A stretch of DNA of 64,000 bases from Siphonodentalium dalli (GCA_032622095.1 CP136068.1:123077989-123141988); one strand, 5' to 3'; shown: positions 23,501 to 34,670, counted from the stretch's first letter. Numbers and translations: made by a program. Notes: generated from the sequence alone by a model not told the origin.

Positions 23501-24045
23501 ACGCAAGTTGGTCTTGAATTGCTGTGGCCAAGTTTATGACGATTCAGGTTTGCCTGCGATGAATAAGACTTGCCACACACATCACAAGAAAATTGCTTAT
23601 TGTCTAAGGAATTATTCATCCCATCATCCACTGATGTTGTTCCATTATCTGTATTTCTCCGACTCATATCCCCAGGTTCCTCACTGCTACATGGAATATT
23701 TTCCACATCATTCTCCTCAGATATGAGATCATCAGATTCCGAACTCAATTCATCATTGCAAATTTCGTGTTTAGTTTCAGATTTGACTTCGACTTCCTGA
23801 TTCTTTACACCTTTGCACAATTCTTCATTTTTTACAATTGAAATAGCTGATAATTTAAGCTCTTCTGGCAAATGGTCTCTCATGTGAACAATTAAAGACA
23901 CACTATTGTCAAATACATGAGAGCAGAGGCAACATGGAAAATTCTTTTTGTTGTAAAGTTCATTTTTGCAACTCTTCTGACCTTTCTTCATGTTCTTTGT
24001 CGATTCATTCTTGTTTTTATTGAGTTTTATTTTTCTTTGTGCCAT
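20578..24045 (-). CDS. C2H2 zinc-finger protein ZNF-A, about 24 fingers
   Basis: An uninterrupted 1155-residue ORF. I start at ATG 24045 (MAQRKIKLNK) because 24 upstream in-frame codons read through a splice acceptor (tttttctaattgcag) ending at 24095. The first finger FPCCLCSHVF begins at residue 36. A spaced set follows (including FSCDVCGKSY, YKCDVCSKTY, FECLLCGKGF, FSCDKCGLLF). From about residue 730 to the C terminus about 14 fingers run nearly back to back, only one pair joined by a TGEK-type linker. Some fingers are C2HC or have lost the last His (CIDCGVYF ending LTRHQQS). Between fingers are acidic Ser/Glu-rich spacers and three coding tandem repeats. Long C2H2 arrays usually bind DNA, so a nuclear transcription regulator is likely, but RNA or protein binding is possible. 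No KRAB, BTB or SCAN domain is seen. It is a paralogue of 41580-44165. Targets are unknown. Confidence 0.93.
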   Translation of the reverse strand: MAQRKIKLNKNKNESTKNMKKGQKSCKNELYNKKNFPCCLCSHVFDNSVSLIVHMRDHLPEELKLSAISIVKNEELCKGVKNQEVEVKSETKHEICNDELSSESDDLISEENDVENIPCSSEEPGDMSRRNTDNGTTSVDDGMNNSLDNKQFSCDVCGKSYSSQANLNRHKLGHSNSRPTCVKCNKTFKNIYCLNVHQKKSICDRRKLRKLPLDNVVDISGNPVHKDVKEGISDLNLEPEESDSEDDSLSTGNCETDQLISLNRSSWRYKCDVCSKTYSSNTNLIRHKKFHLGISYPCQRCGKSFKNSSYLKEHEKRESCNVSEKRESCNVSEKRESCNVSEKRESCNVSTSLCIEESSVSTQKEIQTKNIKNESIFGQKEIQCFECLLCGKGFAKRNLLKNHMERHDKQFENIQDEPCEKTIIHSIVKMEEHENISADLSDCFICEECGETIVGEKSYEYHRLQHLGSLFSCDKCGLLFHRPDKLHEHMEEHDRSEVNNETQEPDTCVTSIQFHRPDKSNEHMEEHGRSEVSNEAQELNTYVSSELDINVRSMDSTVNFSTRLKNKLLPNTCSFCKKTFLNKLSLLEHELCHDKQFVCETCNESFLDSYLLEEHDQIHNSMEVGEAESVANEICALQRISEENQDLQSSEDMISSTIIPNEINALQGISEENQDLQSSEDMISSTTIPNEMNALQGISEENQDLHSSEDMISSMKSGNSCRSGENKPRRVMYPCKRCEKKFKSRHHLGIHMKRHENRINYKCEKCGKYFATRSGLFNHKKYHDTNKAYACATCNSIFSTPVLLKKHVRSHHKEKDGEDSYKNEKIRTCELCEILFTCVTNFLRHMKEKHSDTAKKLKFQCDECGKTFLRNEGLKSHLKSHSDTRQKGNECSVCYKAFFTKSNLVRHMRVHTDKPYTCEICGSSFTRSDILSKHIETHSSAHATFKCEICDKIFKQEVNYYRHLKLHTGEKRHMCDECGKAFPRSDTLNNHKKTHIQQDKKPFTCIDCGVYFSAKQQLTRHQQSEKTSTKFQCGQCHKIFTWRKCLKFHFKSHSEDKNTCQLCQETFPSSKTLHEHMLIHREDQTVYICPVCLEQCDSMENWVAHHQSHPRCDLCDIVCWSHNELISHTLEEHPEASLLEVDGTTFEIEIAECIL
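21904..22164 (-). repeat. Three 87-bp coding repeats in ZNF-A
   Basis: Encodes residues 628-714 as three copies of a 29-residue unit built on NALQGISEENQDLQSSED. Units start at 21904, 21991 and 22078, exactly 87 bp apart and nearly identical at DNA level. They form an acidic spacer between the middle and C-terminal finger blocks. Confidence 0.9.
22405..22608 (-). repeat. Two 102-bp coding repeats in ZNF-A
   Basis: Residues 480-547 hold two 34-residue units starting FHRPDK and containing EHMEEH. The first includes the C-terminal half of finger FSCDKCGLLF. The second carries the helix and both His but no Cys pair, so it is half a finger duplicated out of context. Confidence 0.85.
22996..23103 (-). 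repeat. Four identical 27-bp coding repeats in ZNF-A
   Basis: Residues 315-350 are four copies of the nonapeptide EKRESCNVS, perfect at DNA level (unit start actcacattacatgattctc on plus). They extend the end of the finger YPCQRCGKSF, whose final ligand would be His or the Cys in ESC. Perfect identity suggests recent slippage or unequal exchange and possible length polymorphism. Confidence 0.93.
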
Positions 24046-24117
24046 GATCAATCTTTGATGCTGAATAGATATCCTTCCTTGTAGCTTATTGATACTGCAA
24101 TTAGAAAAAGATATCAT
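24046..24117 (-). other. ZNF-A 5' UTR segment and splice acceptor
   Basis: On minus, a pyrimidine tract followed by attgcag gives an exon start at 24094, leaving 49 nt of leader before ATG 24045. ZNF-B has the same arrangement with 60 nt. The donor exon was not identified. Confidence 0.65.
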
Positions 24118-25299
24118 TGAATCTTCATAGTTTGTTACCTTTAAAATTAAACAAATCCCCCCAAAATAGCCCGGGGTACATCTAAGATCTAGAGAGAACT
24201 TTGGTCAATATTTTCAAAATCCCCCTTAAAAATAAAAACAGTTGGAAATTTCATGTTTGTCTGAAACAACAAGTACTTGGACATTTTATACTAAAAATAG
24301 GTTTGAATTAAAGACATATTATGGACATGTTTGAGTGGTGAAACTGATAAGTTAGTATTCTGGCACAATGCCAAACTGGGGAATGTAGCATTCTACTAAA
24401 ATCGCTGAAAATTTCATATAAATCGACCATACCACACCCTAGCGATGCTCTTGTTAACAAACAGAAATCTCCATGTTTAACAGTAACACAGTGTTAGACA
24501 GCTTCACATGTAGCAAAGATTCTAGTTCCAGGACTGTCACTAATTAACACTTAATTATGATATGCAATAATTAAACCTCAAACTGAATTCAATCTGATTA
24601 ATCTCTATCAGAGTGTTGATTTTGTCATTGTTCACAAAATTATACAATGATTATTTGATAGTGACAAATGCAGACAGGCAATATAAACTATCAGTACTCA
24701 ATATGATACTGACAGTCAATATTATGAAAAATCAAGTTTGTTTTCGATGTATATATGTGATTTCTAAAACAATTCAGGGCCATTTGAGTTTCGCTGTATC
24801 ATGAAAATCCCATGTATTTTGTGACTGATGGGACATGTTTGCATGAGCCCATACATGAAAACCTAAGATATCACAGCAACTGTTGTTGGTGCAAACATGT
24901 TACAGCAAGTTGGTAGGGATATGAATACATGATTTGGTTAGGGAAGATGAAACATTTTTTATTTACAATACAATCATAACATAATTTGTGACTGATGGGA
25001 CATAATTTTGGGCCAAAAACTAATCTTAGTCTTCTGACCATAAACTTTAGCGGTGAACTTCCAACTAATATCACATCTGCAGAATTCACCCTCTTATTAA
25101 AATAGACATATTATTTTATATCATTCCCACAATTTGATAATATTGTGGCATATGTAAAAAAAATACACTGAAAACGAAGAGTTTCCCAATGAAAACATTA
25201 TGTAACAATGGGAATTGTCATAACTTCAGATTGGAGTGAGCAATCCACAGATTATCAAAAGTTTTGGGAAAATTGGGGATTCATTTTTCCAAATAAACC
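24118..25299. other. No gene; presumed ZNF-A intron
   Basis: AT-rich, no repeated family recognised apart from short self-similar pieces (tttgtgactgatgggaca at about 24816 and 24983). No exon or promoter could be placed. Confidence 0.4.
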
Positions 25300-26730
25300 A
25301 TATCACTTCATGAGTAATGAATTTTTTAATGGCACTTTTAAATGGAATTGACCAAATGGAGGAATTCGGCCTGATAAAATTGTGTATAGTTTTTCACATG
25401 ATTGCAATTTGTCGCAAATGAGGATATCATGGGTTGTTCGTAAGCCATGGTTAACCACATGATGGACTACCCTATGATCTTTCCATCTACGATTTTTACG
25501 TACACGTGACTGCGATTCTGTCACAAGTGGAGGATCCATATGCCACGATTTCGCATCTAAAACCAAACAGTGCTTGGTATTATTTCTTTACTCGTGATAT
25601 TTTTGTGAGCATGGGCAGTCCACCTACCAGTTACTAGTACTTACTACCTATGATGGAAATCTTTCCACTTAGGATTGAATCGTGGTCATCTGAACCTCCA
25701 CTTAGTGAATGTTCAGACGACCACTATTCAATCGTAAGTGGAGAATCAGGCCCGACAAATCGTGGACAGTTTGTTCACATGATTGCGATGTCGTAGATCG
25801 TACATGATGATATTGTAGGTTGTTTGCAAGTATGTGACTGATTACCATACGATATTTCCAGCTATGATTTTTACATAAACACGACTGTGATTAGTTCACT
25901 TTGTGAACGTTCAACGACCACGATTCAATCGTAAATGGAGGAATCGGACCAGACAAATCATGCGATGTCGTCACAGATGAGTATATCGTGTGTTGTTCGT
26001 AAGCCATGGTTAAGCACGTTATTGACTACTCTATGATATTTTAATCTACGATTTTTACATACACACGACTGTGATTCTGTCACAAGTGGAGCATACGCCA
26101 TGATTTCGCATCTTAAATCAATTATCAAACAGTGCTGGTATATTATTTCTTTACTTGCGATATGGTCCTGAGCATGCACAGTACAGCTAACGGTTACTAA
26201 CTACGACGGAAATCTTTCCACATACGACTGAATCGTGGTTGTCTGAACATTCACTAAGTGAACGTTCAGACGCCCACAATTCAAATGTAAGTGTAGCCTG
26301 TAGGAATCGGGCCCGATAAAATCGTGGATAGTTTGTTCATATGATTGCAATGTCGTCGTACAAATTTATGATATCGTACGTTGCATGGTCATAAAGAATG
26401 TAATTGACTACCCTGCGATCTTTCCAGCAACAATTTTTTACATACACACAACTGCGATTACGTGGCAAGAATACGCCACGATTTTGAATCTGAAATCAAA
26501 CAACTACTTGATATTATTATTCGACTTGCGATTTTGAAGTGAGCATGTGCAGTCTAACTACCGGTTACTTCCTACTACGGAAATCCTTCCACTTACGATT
26601 GAATCGTGGTCGTCTGAACGTTCACTTAGTCAAGTTAGTGACTTACAATTAACAGATTGATTAACAGATTGATTAACACAAACAGAATATGTTACAGATT
26701 GAATCGTGGTCGTTTGAATGTTCACCAGGT
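25300..26730. repeat. Family D array, degenerate copies
   Basis: Several joined copies of a unit rich in cgatt/aatcg words: gtggtcgtctgaacgttcac, cgtaagtggaggaatcgg, tagtttgttcacatgattgc, catacacacgactgtgattc. Boundaries between copies carry inverted pairs such as cacttagtgaatgttcagac. The best-preserved unit is at 29241-29613. Confidence 0.6.
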
Positions 26731-26736
26731 CAGGTA

Positions 26737-28095
26737 GTCCAAGTCTTCTTGTACTAAAACCAGCTAAGATATTGGGATGGCGATGCTGGTGTTTAGTCCA
26801 AGCCCGCTTGTATACCAATCCTATCACACGAGTTACGCCCACGATCTGTGGCGGGAATTTGTGGTGTATTTTACTCGATTTACCTAGCAAATCAATACAT
26901 GATGCTATATACATCGGAAAGGCTTACATCTTATGGTCATAATGGTGTATAATAATCTAACTTTAATGTTAAATTACACATAGAATATTCCGGTTGATTG
27001 CCACAAACATCGATTTGTTTCTCTGTTTGTTTACGTTTTAACCGAAAGCCGAAGTGGTCCGAATAAGTTCGGCATAATCCGCTGTTTGTTCTGGGAATTC
27101 TACTTTCCATTTCTATATATAGCGCGGGTTTTCCGAACAAAAATGGCGAAAACCGATCGCCCGAAAGTCCAGTTTTCTATGTGCTTTCAGAACAATTCCC
27201 GCACTAAAAACTTAATGACATAATGGAGGATCAGAACGGTAGTTTTGTTGACAATTTTCGCAAGCAACTTGTCAAAATTGGAGCAAATTAGAACTCTTGT
27301 GTCTGACTTGCCATGCGTGTGATTTTCATCCATGTGCATTTTGACTTTTGTGTTGATAAAATAATCGGAGAACCGAATCACACAGTTTCGAAATATAGTT
27401 CTTCCGTTTTAGTGGGACTTTTCAAACTTAACGTTAAAAATTTATACAAATTTTGTTTGATTTTTTGTGTGCTTAACAAGAGCAGTATATTGCTCTGTTC
27501 GCTTATTATATCTTAATTTCGCCGAAGTCCACCAAATGTGGGAAATGTAGCACCATATTATTTATTCTAATACTCGTTGTGTTTACACTGTTTTAAACTT
27601 TGAGAGGGTTGTAATTCCCCGTAATTTATTTAATGTATTACATTTATATCTTCAATGTTTAATTAATCTATTTATTATTTTATTTATTGACACACATAAT
27701 TACGATTACAATGGAGAATTCTTCGTAATTTGCGTTGTTGTCCAAAATCTACGGAATATTTTCAACGGAAAATGCCGAACACAGTTCGCGAGGTCAACCG
27801 AGTTCGCATACTTTTAAAAAATTGTAAACATTGAGGTAAATGTCTCTTTTCGCATTAAATTACCGTTTTAAATTCACAACTGATGTGGGTTTCAGATAAA
27901 ATAGCATGTCTTCTGCGGAAAATATCCGTTTATTGTCGCAATTGTGATATTTTATTTCATATAATTGTGGTTTTATTTGAGCGGGTCACTAACGCTTAAG
28001 CCGTGTCATAAGCGAGCATATAGGGCGGTCTTGGACTAAACACCAGCATCGCCATCCCAATATCTTAGCTGGTTTTAGTACAAGAAGACTTGGAC
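26737..28095. mobile_element. Family P DNA element with perfect 66-bp inverted ends
   Basis: 26737-26802 and 28030-28095 are perfect inverted repeats of 66 bp starting gtccaagtcttcttgtacta, flanked by TA on both sides (26735 and 28096). The 1359-bp interior has no transposase. It does contain two short in-frame ATG starts in less AT-rich sequence, 27144 (MAKTDRPKVQF...) and 27223 (MEDQNGSFVDNF...), each ending within 30 codons. These could be a captured host exon but are unrecognised. Fragments of the same family occur near 16965 and 32985. Confidence 0.75.
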
Positions 28096-28097
28096 TA

Positions 28098-28532
28098 CAG
28101 GTCAGGGAGAACCCAAAATCGATGTACTATATATAAACATCGATTTGTGTAAAATACCTCGATCAAGGTTCTTCGAGACCATGTGACCACTGGTGATATA
28201 GTGTGGAGTATTTCATCTTACACCTATGGGAGGCCAAATTCACATTTAATAATTAATTTTGCTTAAGCGCAATCAAGCACAATTAATTATTAAATGTGAA
28301 TTATTTATAATTTATTATTATTATGAAATACTCCACACTATAATATCACTTACACTATATTTACTTCCATTAGTATCATATTTGGTTTAGAGTGTTTCTC
28401 CTTATATCATGGGTGTATGTTTTTGACCAGTGCCAGTGGTCACATGGTCTCGAACAACCTCGGTCGAGGTTTTTTTTACACAAATCGAGGTTTAGTAATA
28501 GTATACATAGATTTTGGGTTCTCCCTGACCTG
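28098..28532. mobile_element. Family O inverted-repeat element
   Basis: Ends caggtcagggagaacccaaa and the inverted tttgggttctccctgacctg. Further matched segments are acatcgatttgtgt, gaccatgtgaccactggt and gtgtggagtatttcat. It directly abuts the family P element, and a smaller hairpin (28238-28302) is nested in its centre. Confidence 0.65.
28238..28302. repeat. Small hairpin related to the 57-kb minisatellite
   Basis: attcacatttaataattaat is matched inverted by ttaattattaaatgtgaat, with gcttaagcgcaat in the loop. The same ends (catttaataaataattgagc) border the 57020-57835 array, so this is its unexpanded form. Confidence 0.6.
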
Positions 28533-29240
28533 TTCACTATTTGAAATACGGTCACTGTGTCTGGGGGCAGTATGGCCGGGTTTTGTGACAGGAGAACATA
28601 TCAGCAATATAGTTACTAGCATTAGGTGAATCACCTGTGTAATTCAGAACGTCTATTTTCTAAAATATTCGACGAAATGATTCTACTTTCAGTTGTTTCT
28701 TTCACTTTTCAACAATTTGGTCGCGAGAAAGAGGACACTCACTAGAACGACGAACGGTAATTCGCAGCAGCAATTTCAATAAATGAATAAATCAGAATAG
28801 GCCTAGTGCATCACAAACATTCATGTAAACATTCATATTTTTTTACAATCAAAGTTTAATCTAAAACTGATATGCAACTACACAAAATGGATTTTATAAT
28901 AAATCACCATAGTCCATAAACATACTCGATATTCCATCGCTTGTGTTTGGTCCCTTGTCCAAATGACAGGAATGATAAAATTGATAATCTTTCTGATTTC
29001 CGCCGTAATTCTGGACTCCTCGAAAAGATCCAAGTTATAACTGATTGGCAACTCATATTATATTGTAAGTTAAAATTTTTGGGACCCATGACAATTATAG
29101 CCATGGCCAAGCCAATTGCAGCCATGGCCAAGCCAAGTGCCTCACCCAAGTTAGATCCCAGTGATTTGTGACTAAAAATGATTTATAGAAATCATACTCT
29201 CACTCTCAGTCTCATCATAGCATTTAGAACTCGCGACGGA
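28533..29240. other. No gene recognised
   Basis: Short ORFs only. There is a small direct repeat (atggccaagccaa twice near 29102 and 29126) that generates the alanine/methionine-rich ORFs on both strands. Confidence 0.4.
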
Positions 29241-30108
29241 ACTTAGTGTACCTTCAGACGACCACGATACAATCGTAAGTGGAAAGATTTCCGTCGTAGG
29301 AAGTAACCGGAATATGGACTGCGCATGCCCACGTCAAAATCGTAGGTCATAAAATAATATCAAGCACTGTTTGATTTTAGATGCGAAATCGCGGCGTATC
29401 CTTGGTTACTTCCACTTGCGACGTAATCGCAGTCGTGTGTACGTAAAAATCGTAGCTGGAAATGACCATAGGGTGTCAATCACATGCTTTAGAACAACCT
29501 ACGATATCATAATGCACGTGACATCGCAATCGTCTGAACAAACTATCCACGATCTCGTCGGGCCCGATTCCTCCACTTACGATTGTATCGTGGTCGTCTG
29601 AAGGTACACTTAGTGAATGTTCAAGATTTCCGTCGTAGGAAGTAACCGGAGGTTCGATTGCGCATGCTCACGTCAAAATCGTAGGTCATAATATAATATC
29701 AAGCGCCGTTTGATTTTAGATGCGATATCGTGGCGTATCCTGGTTACCTCCACTTGCGATGTAATCGCAGCCGTGTGTACATAAAAATCATAGCTGGAAA
29801 TGGTCGTAGGGTAATCAATCACATGATTTAGAACAACCTACGATATCATAATGCACGTGACATCGCAATCGTCTGAACAAACTATATATCCACGATCTCA
29901 TCGGGCCCGATTCCTCCACTTACGATTGTATCGTGGTCGTCTGACAGTACAATCGTGGTCGTCTGACAGTACACTCAGACGACCACGATTCAATCGTAAG
30001 TGGAGGAATCGGGGGGCGGGCCAACAAAATCATGGATAGTTTGTTCACACGATTGCGATGTTATCATGCATGATGATAATTGATATCGTAGGTTGTTCGT
30101 AAGCATGT
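29241..30108. mobile_element. Family D element, two to three copies in tandem
   Basis: 29241-29613 is bounded by inverted ends (cttcagacgaccacgataca and its inverse ending ggtcgtctgaaggtacactt). A second direct copy follows to about 29955 and a third is cut by a poly(T) tract at 30108. Copies 1 and 2 are nearly identical through tttccgtcgtaggaagtaac and aacctacgatatcataatgc. Confidence 0.65.
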
Positions 30109-31149
30109 TTTTTTTTTTTTTAGATTATTTAATGGCAATGATATATATCTATACAATTTATACACAGTTGACAAATGTATACATATTGAAATAGCAAATA
30201 ATGTAAATAATTTTGGATGGAAAAGCGGTCGACATTTACTAGTACATATCTCTGTGAGCTCACTATCTAGATGTATATAATCAAAAAAAGATTTAACCAA
30301 TAAAGTTTTAAGATGGTTAGTCGGTGGTATTAATATTTTAATAAATTTTATTATTAATATTGGTCAGCCTCTATAATTAAATATATCATTACCAGGGACA
30401 ACACTTAAAGAAGGACCAAAAAAATCCCTCTTATTTCCATAGTGGTCAGGTCAATGGGTGGGTTCTGTGAGGTTTCAGCAGCTTTATGATGGTGGTATGG
30501 TGAGCGCCAGCTTATCGCTGCGTATCAATCATATTGCTACCCTAGTGATCACTTAATCACTTAATTAATTGGGACAACATAGAAATTTGTTAAATAACTA
30601 GTAAAAATTGGAAAAAATTAAAACACCCCTGCAATACAGCATTTGATTTCGCCAATCCAATACTGCTAATTATTTTAACAAAACAATAATATACTACAAT
30701 TTGTCAAAATTGTGGACTGAAACGGTCATCAGTTGGAGAATTTTCCAGAGGTTTGACATTTCCAACACTATAGGAAAGCTTCAGTTGAGGCCAGTCTAGT
30801 TGCTAGGAATTTTATCACACTGGGCCGAACAACCATGGTCAGCCCAGTGTGTCCTGGTCTCTTGCCCATAGCTGTGTGCATTTGTCTGGAGTTAGACCAC
30901 TAAATGTTAGGATTTATGCAATTTTTCTGGTTAAAATATCTTAATGTTCTTATACGGGGAATTAGAATCATGGTTTATGAATATATAGGATATTAGGCCT
31001 GAGCACTAAGGTGCAAGGGGGCGGGGGTGCAAATGGAATTATGCAAAATTAGTTTTTTTGTCTGATTCTGATTTAAGGGGGAATTTCCCAAGGTGGACAC
31101 TGCCCCCCCCCCTCCCCCCCAACGGAGACCCTCTAGCCACGTCCCTGAA
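30109..31149. other. No gene recognised
   Basis: Starts with a 13-14 T run. A short inverted pair cacactgggc / gcccagtgtg lies at about 30819 and 30842, and a C-rich tract at 31105-31121. The 78-codon minus ORF at 30064 has no recognisable features. Confidence 0.4.
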
Positions 31150-31330
31150 GTGGAGGTATTCAAAGATACAATATGATTTTGAATCTAAAATCAAAATCAA
31201 ACAGTGCTTGATATTATTTTTTTACTTGTGATATTGACGTGAGTATGTGCAGTCCAACTACCAGTTACTTCCTACGACGGAAATCCTCCCACTTACAGTT
31301 GAAAGGTGGTCGTCTGAACATTTACTTAGA
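31150..31330. mobile_element. Family D fragment
   Basis: Contains caaacagtgcttgatattat, tacgacggaaatcctcccac and gtggtcgtctgaacattta, the right-hand part of family D. Confidence 0.55.
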
Positions 31331-31503
31331 TGGCGTACTTAAGTTACTTAATAAAAATCTGACAAATAACAGAATGTAAACACTGACATGTCTGCAATAA
31401 CATGTGACTGCAGCATGTCATTACACGCACTCGTGAATCTCCTTTGAGTTTCCCGAACTTTTCCGTGCATGACAAGGATCTGCTGTGTCTGATATATACA
31501 TAT

Positions 31504-31663
31504 TATCACAACAGTGTGTTGATCTATGTCGTAGTATCACGTCGAGTTGAGGTGGGCAGATTGCCGGATCAAAGAGTTGCCGCAGGCAATGAGTTTGATC
31601 CGGCAATCTGCCCACCTCAACGAGACGTGATGAGACGACACGGATCAACTCACTGCTGTGATA
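31504..31663. mobile_element. GC-richer palindrome, MITE-like
   Basis: About 70-bp arms: tatcacaacagtgtgttgat, gagttgaggtgggcagattg, ccggatcaaa are matched inverted after a short loop (gagttgccgcaggcaatgag). The two opposing ORFs are a consequence of the palindrome. Confidence 0.65.
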
Positions 31664-33724
31664 AAAGGTTTATTATTAATTTATAGGACGCCCAGTTTAC
31701 TATAATAGCCAGTTAATTACCGATTTCTTTTACTTTAGCAGTTCTATTTTTTTTTACCATAGTGTATTTTAACAGATAAATAGTTTGTCGACGTTAATTC
31801 GGCAGATCTCGGGAATTTCCGTAGAGGAGTGTGATCTGATTTGAACTGAGGAAATCTCACTCAGTGTGATCCGACGATTTTGGATAGATCGTCAAACAAT
31901 AGTGGTATTTTGGGAAGAATAGTCATAGTCATATAACAAAATTCAGTTTAAGTGAAACTATATACACTCTGTTCATGCGTAACCTTTGTACTACTAAGGG
32001 AGTAACGCTGAAGAGGTCACTCTCACCAAAAAAATGAGTTACGCATTAGTGACCAGCTCACATAAAACCACAATTAAATGTAATCAAATATCACAATTGC
32101 GACAATAAATAGATAGAACGACACAAGTGTGTGAACTGGTTAACATTATTGCAGGAGTTTGTTGTGACGTGATGGTAAAACGAGAACCGGAGGTTCGAGT
32201 TTTACCTCGCTCCATGACAAACGAGTGCAATAACGTTAACATGTTCACACAACTGTGTTGTTCTATGTTTATTGCACACTCTGAAGATTGCAGCTTGTAA
32301 CATACTAACATTTAGGTCGATATTGTTGTATTTAATTGAACAATTGTGTGCTTAACGTAGACTATACCCCATAATTTAGCGAAGACATTTACTGTTAAAG
32401 TTGACGTCGCCAGTGACGTTGTTGGCGTAATGGGTTTGTATTGTTCAAGAACAATACACATTTTTTTATTGAACATTTCAATTCTTCTGTATTTTGCTAT
32501 ATTTCGCACAAATAAGCCATTGGGTGTGCAATAAATGACATTTGTTCTGAACACCACATCAATGCTCAATTGAATGCAGTAATTTAATGTGAAAAAAGAA
32601 AAGTATGGTATGCTAACTCAATTGATCTCACGAAATGACATTGGCATATTCCGGTGAAAATATTCAAGCAATCGTAAGGTAAAAATAAAGAAACCTCATG
32701 TTCATAAATTGAATTGATTCTATGACATATAATTTGTAAATTAAAAATTGCATATATATCGTGAGATGTTCTGTGTAAGAAATGTTTAACTAATAAGTAA
32801 TATAGGACCACTTACAATAACAATAAACACATAATAGTGATGGAATATATTAACATGATATGGTGTTTGAATAAGGGTGCACTCAATTCTGATTGTTGTA
32901 CTCGATTGACGACACAAAAGCCGAACTTAGCCGAGTACATTATGGAACACTTCTGCTTTCAGTTAAACCTTAACAAACCTAACTGGAATATTCTATGTGT
33001 AATTTAACTTAAACGTTAGATTTTTATACACCATTATGACCATAAAATTTCACTCTTTCCGATATAATATATAGCATCAGGTATTAATTTGTTAGGTAAA
33101 ATCAAGTAAAATAGACTACAATTCCCACCACCAATCCTGGGCGTGACTCATGTCATATAAAGCCTATATGGATGTTCTCGTGCTAAGACTAGCATCTCGC
33201 TATCACAATATCTTAGCTGGTTTCAGTACGAGCAGATATGGAATATAGCCAGAGTATAGATTCATGGCATGATCTAGGGTAGTCCTATGTCCAGTTACAC
33301 TTTCATATGCCCATAATTGAACTGAAATTGGAAAGGATTTAATTATAAACCTTAAAATAGTTCAATATTGAATGAATGATTACATTCAGTAATTTTGACA
33401 AAAAAGGGACGATTGCGAATTTTATGATGGTCTGTCCAGTTTCCAATCATGTAATGGCTAAATGATTGTTTACTACTAGAACTGTGGAAAAGTCATAATA
33501 TCTTTTACATCTAACATTGGGCCAATATAAGTAGGGCCTACCACAATCAAAAAGATAAAATCTTCAACTTCATATGTGCCAATACAGACAGGGGTCAATA
33601 CAAATGGCCCGATAAACAGCATCCAGTTTCCAATCAATCACCCAAAAATAATATTATTACCCCCCCCCCCCTTACCCATCACTACATCATGGTAATTATA
33701 GTGAAAATGAGTTTATGTATCTGT
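31664..33724. other. No gene; contains two old repeat fragments
   Basis: 32080-32330 (tgacaaacgagtgcaataac, gttgttctatgtttattgca) matches 45110-45235. 32880-33246 contains family P interior and end pieces (acaccattatgaccataaaa; atatcttagctggtttcagt at about 33213). There is a run of 12 C at 33660-33671. No supported coding region. Confidence 0.45.
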
Positions 33725-34670
33725 GAATTCCCAGTTTTCCATTCTAGAATTACTCATCTTTGTTTATCTGGAAATGTTGATGTTTTAACTGTCTTCCTGA
33801 GTATCTCAGCCATGGGTTATAGGATCTTGTTGCAATCTGGAATTGATGTTCATCATCACAAGGGCTTTCGGGGGCCTCGGTGGCTCAATCGGTTAGGGGT
33901 ACAACTCCAAGCCGTTTCGCCTTCCAGCGCTGGCGATAAGGGTTCAAATCCACATGTTTCCATCGTGGACTTTGTAACTCGAAATCGTTATCTGGGAAAG
34001 TTGCCAGTTACTTGCCGATGGCCGGTGGTTTGCCGCACATGGTTGATGAGTTTATCAGCCATTGAAATCACTGTTAGATTAGCCGTAAGTGTGCGGATTT
34101 CCTCCACCATTAAAACTGGCAATGTCGTGATATGGCCTTAGTGGCTAAAGCGACATAAAACCCCAATCAATCAATCAATCAATCAATCACAAGGGCTTTC
34201 AGAGAAGTTTCAAAGTGTTGCTCGAATTCTCCAGTCTAGTGTTATTCATTTTTGTTTATCTGGAAATAATTGATTTTTTGCCCATTCGCCTGAGTTTCTC
34301 AGACATGAAGTGTTCAATCGATTTGTTTGGGTTTTCTGTTCCAGAGTTATTCATCTTTGTTTATTTGGAAATGTTGATGGTTTGTTCGTCTGCCTGAGTA
34401 TCTCAGCCATGGGTTATAGGATCTGGATGAAAATTTGCCATGGCTGTTCATCATTAAAAGGGCTGTTCGCATTCTCCATTCTGGAGTTATTCATCTTTGT
34501 TTATCTGGAAATATTGAATTTTTGCCCGTCTGCCTGAGTGAGTATCTCAACCATGGGTTATAGTGTTATATGATCTTAATTAAATTTGGCATGTATGTTC
34601 ACTATCACAAGGGCTTTCAACGAAATGTCAACCGATGTTGATTGAATTTTCAATTCTTAGTCATTGAGCC
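33725..34670 (+). repeat. Tandem array (family R), about 120-140-bp units
   Basis: Recurring unit: attctagagttattcatctt-like start, tgtttatctggaaatgttga, tgcctgagtatctcagccat, gggttataggatct, catcacaagggctttc. At least four copies; one is interrupted by the SINE at 33870-34185. Confidence 0.65.
33870..34185 (+). mobile_element. tRNA-derived SINE with (AATC)n tail
   Basis: 316 bp. RNA polymerase III A box tggctcaatcgg (33881-33892) and B box ggttcaaatcc (33941-33951) fit the consensus. A conserved body follows (gatttcctccaccattaaaa, ctggcaatgtcgtgat) and the 3' end is ataaaaccccaatcaatcaa with at least five AATC units. A perfect 15-bp target duplication (atcacaagggctttc) occurs at 33855-33869 and 34186-34200. 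It is mobilised in trans by a LINE. The 150-codon ORF across it is not a gene. Confidence 0.9.

Noticed and set aside
24046-24117. Upstream 24-codon extension of ZNF-A (MISFSNCSINK...)
   Set aside because: Reads through a pyrimidine tract and AG acceptor; the homologous start in ZNF-B and the identical Cys 38 position support the MAQ start.
33870-33960. Possible functional tRNA gene
   Set aside because: A and B boxes are present but the sequence cannot fold into a full tRNA cloverleaf by eye and continues into a SINE body with AATC tail and target duplications.
33689-34141. 150-codon ORF on plus
   Set aside because: Runs across the family R array and the body of the tRNA-derived SINE; a by-product of repeat sequence.
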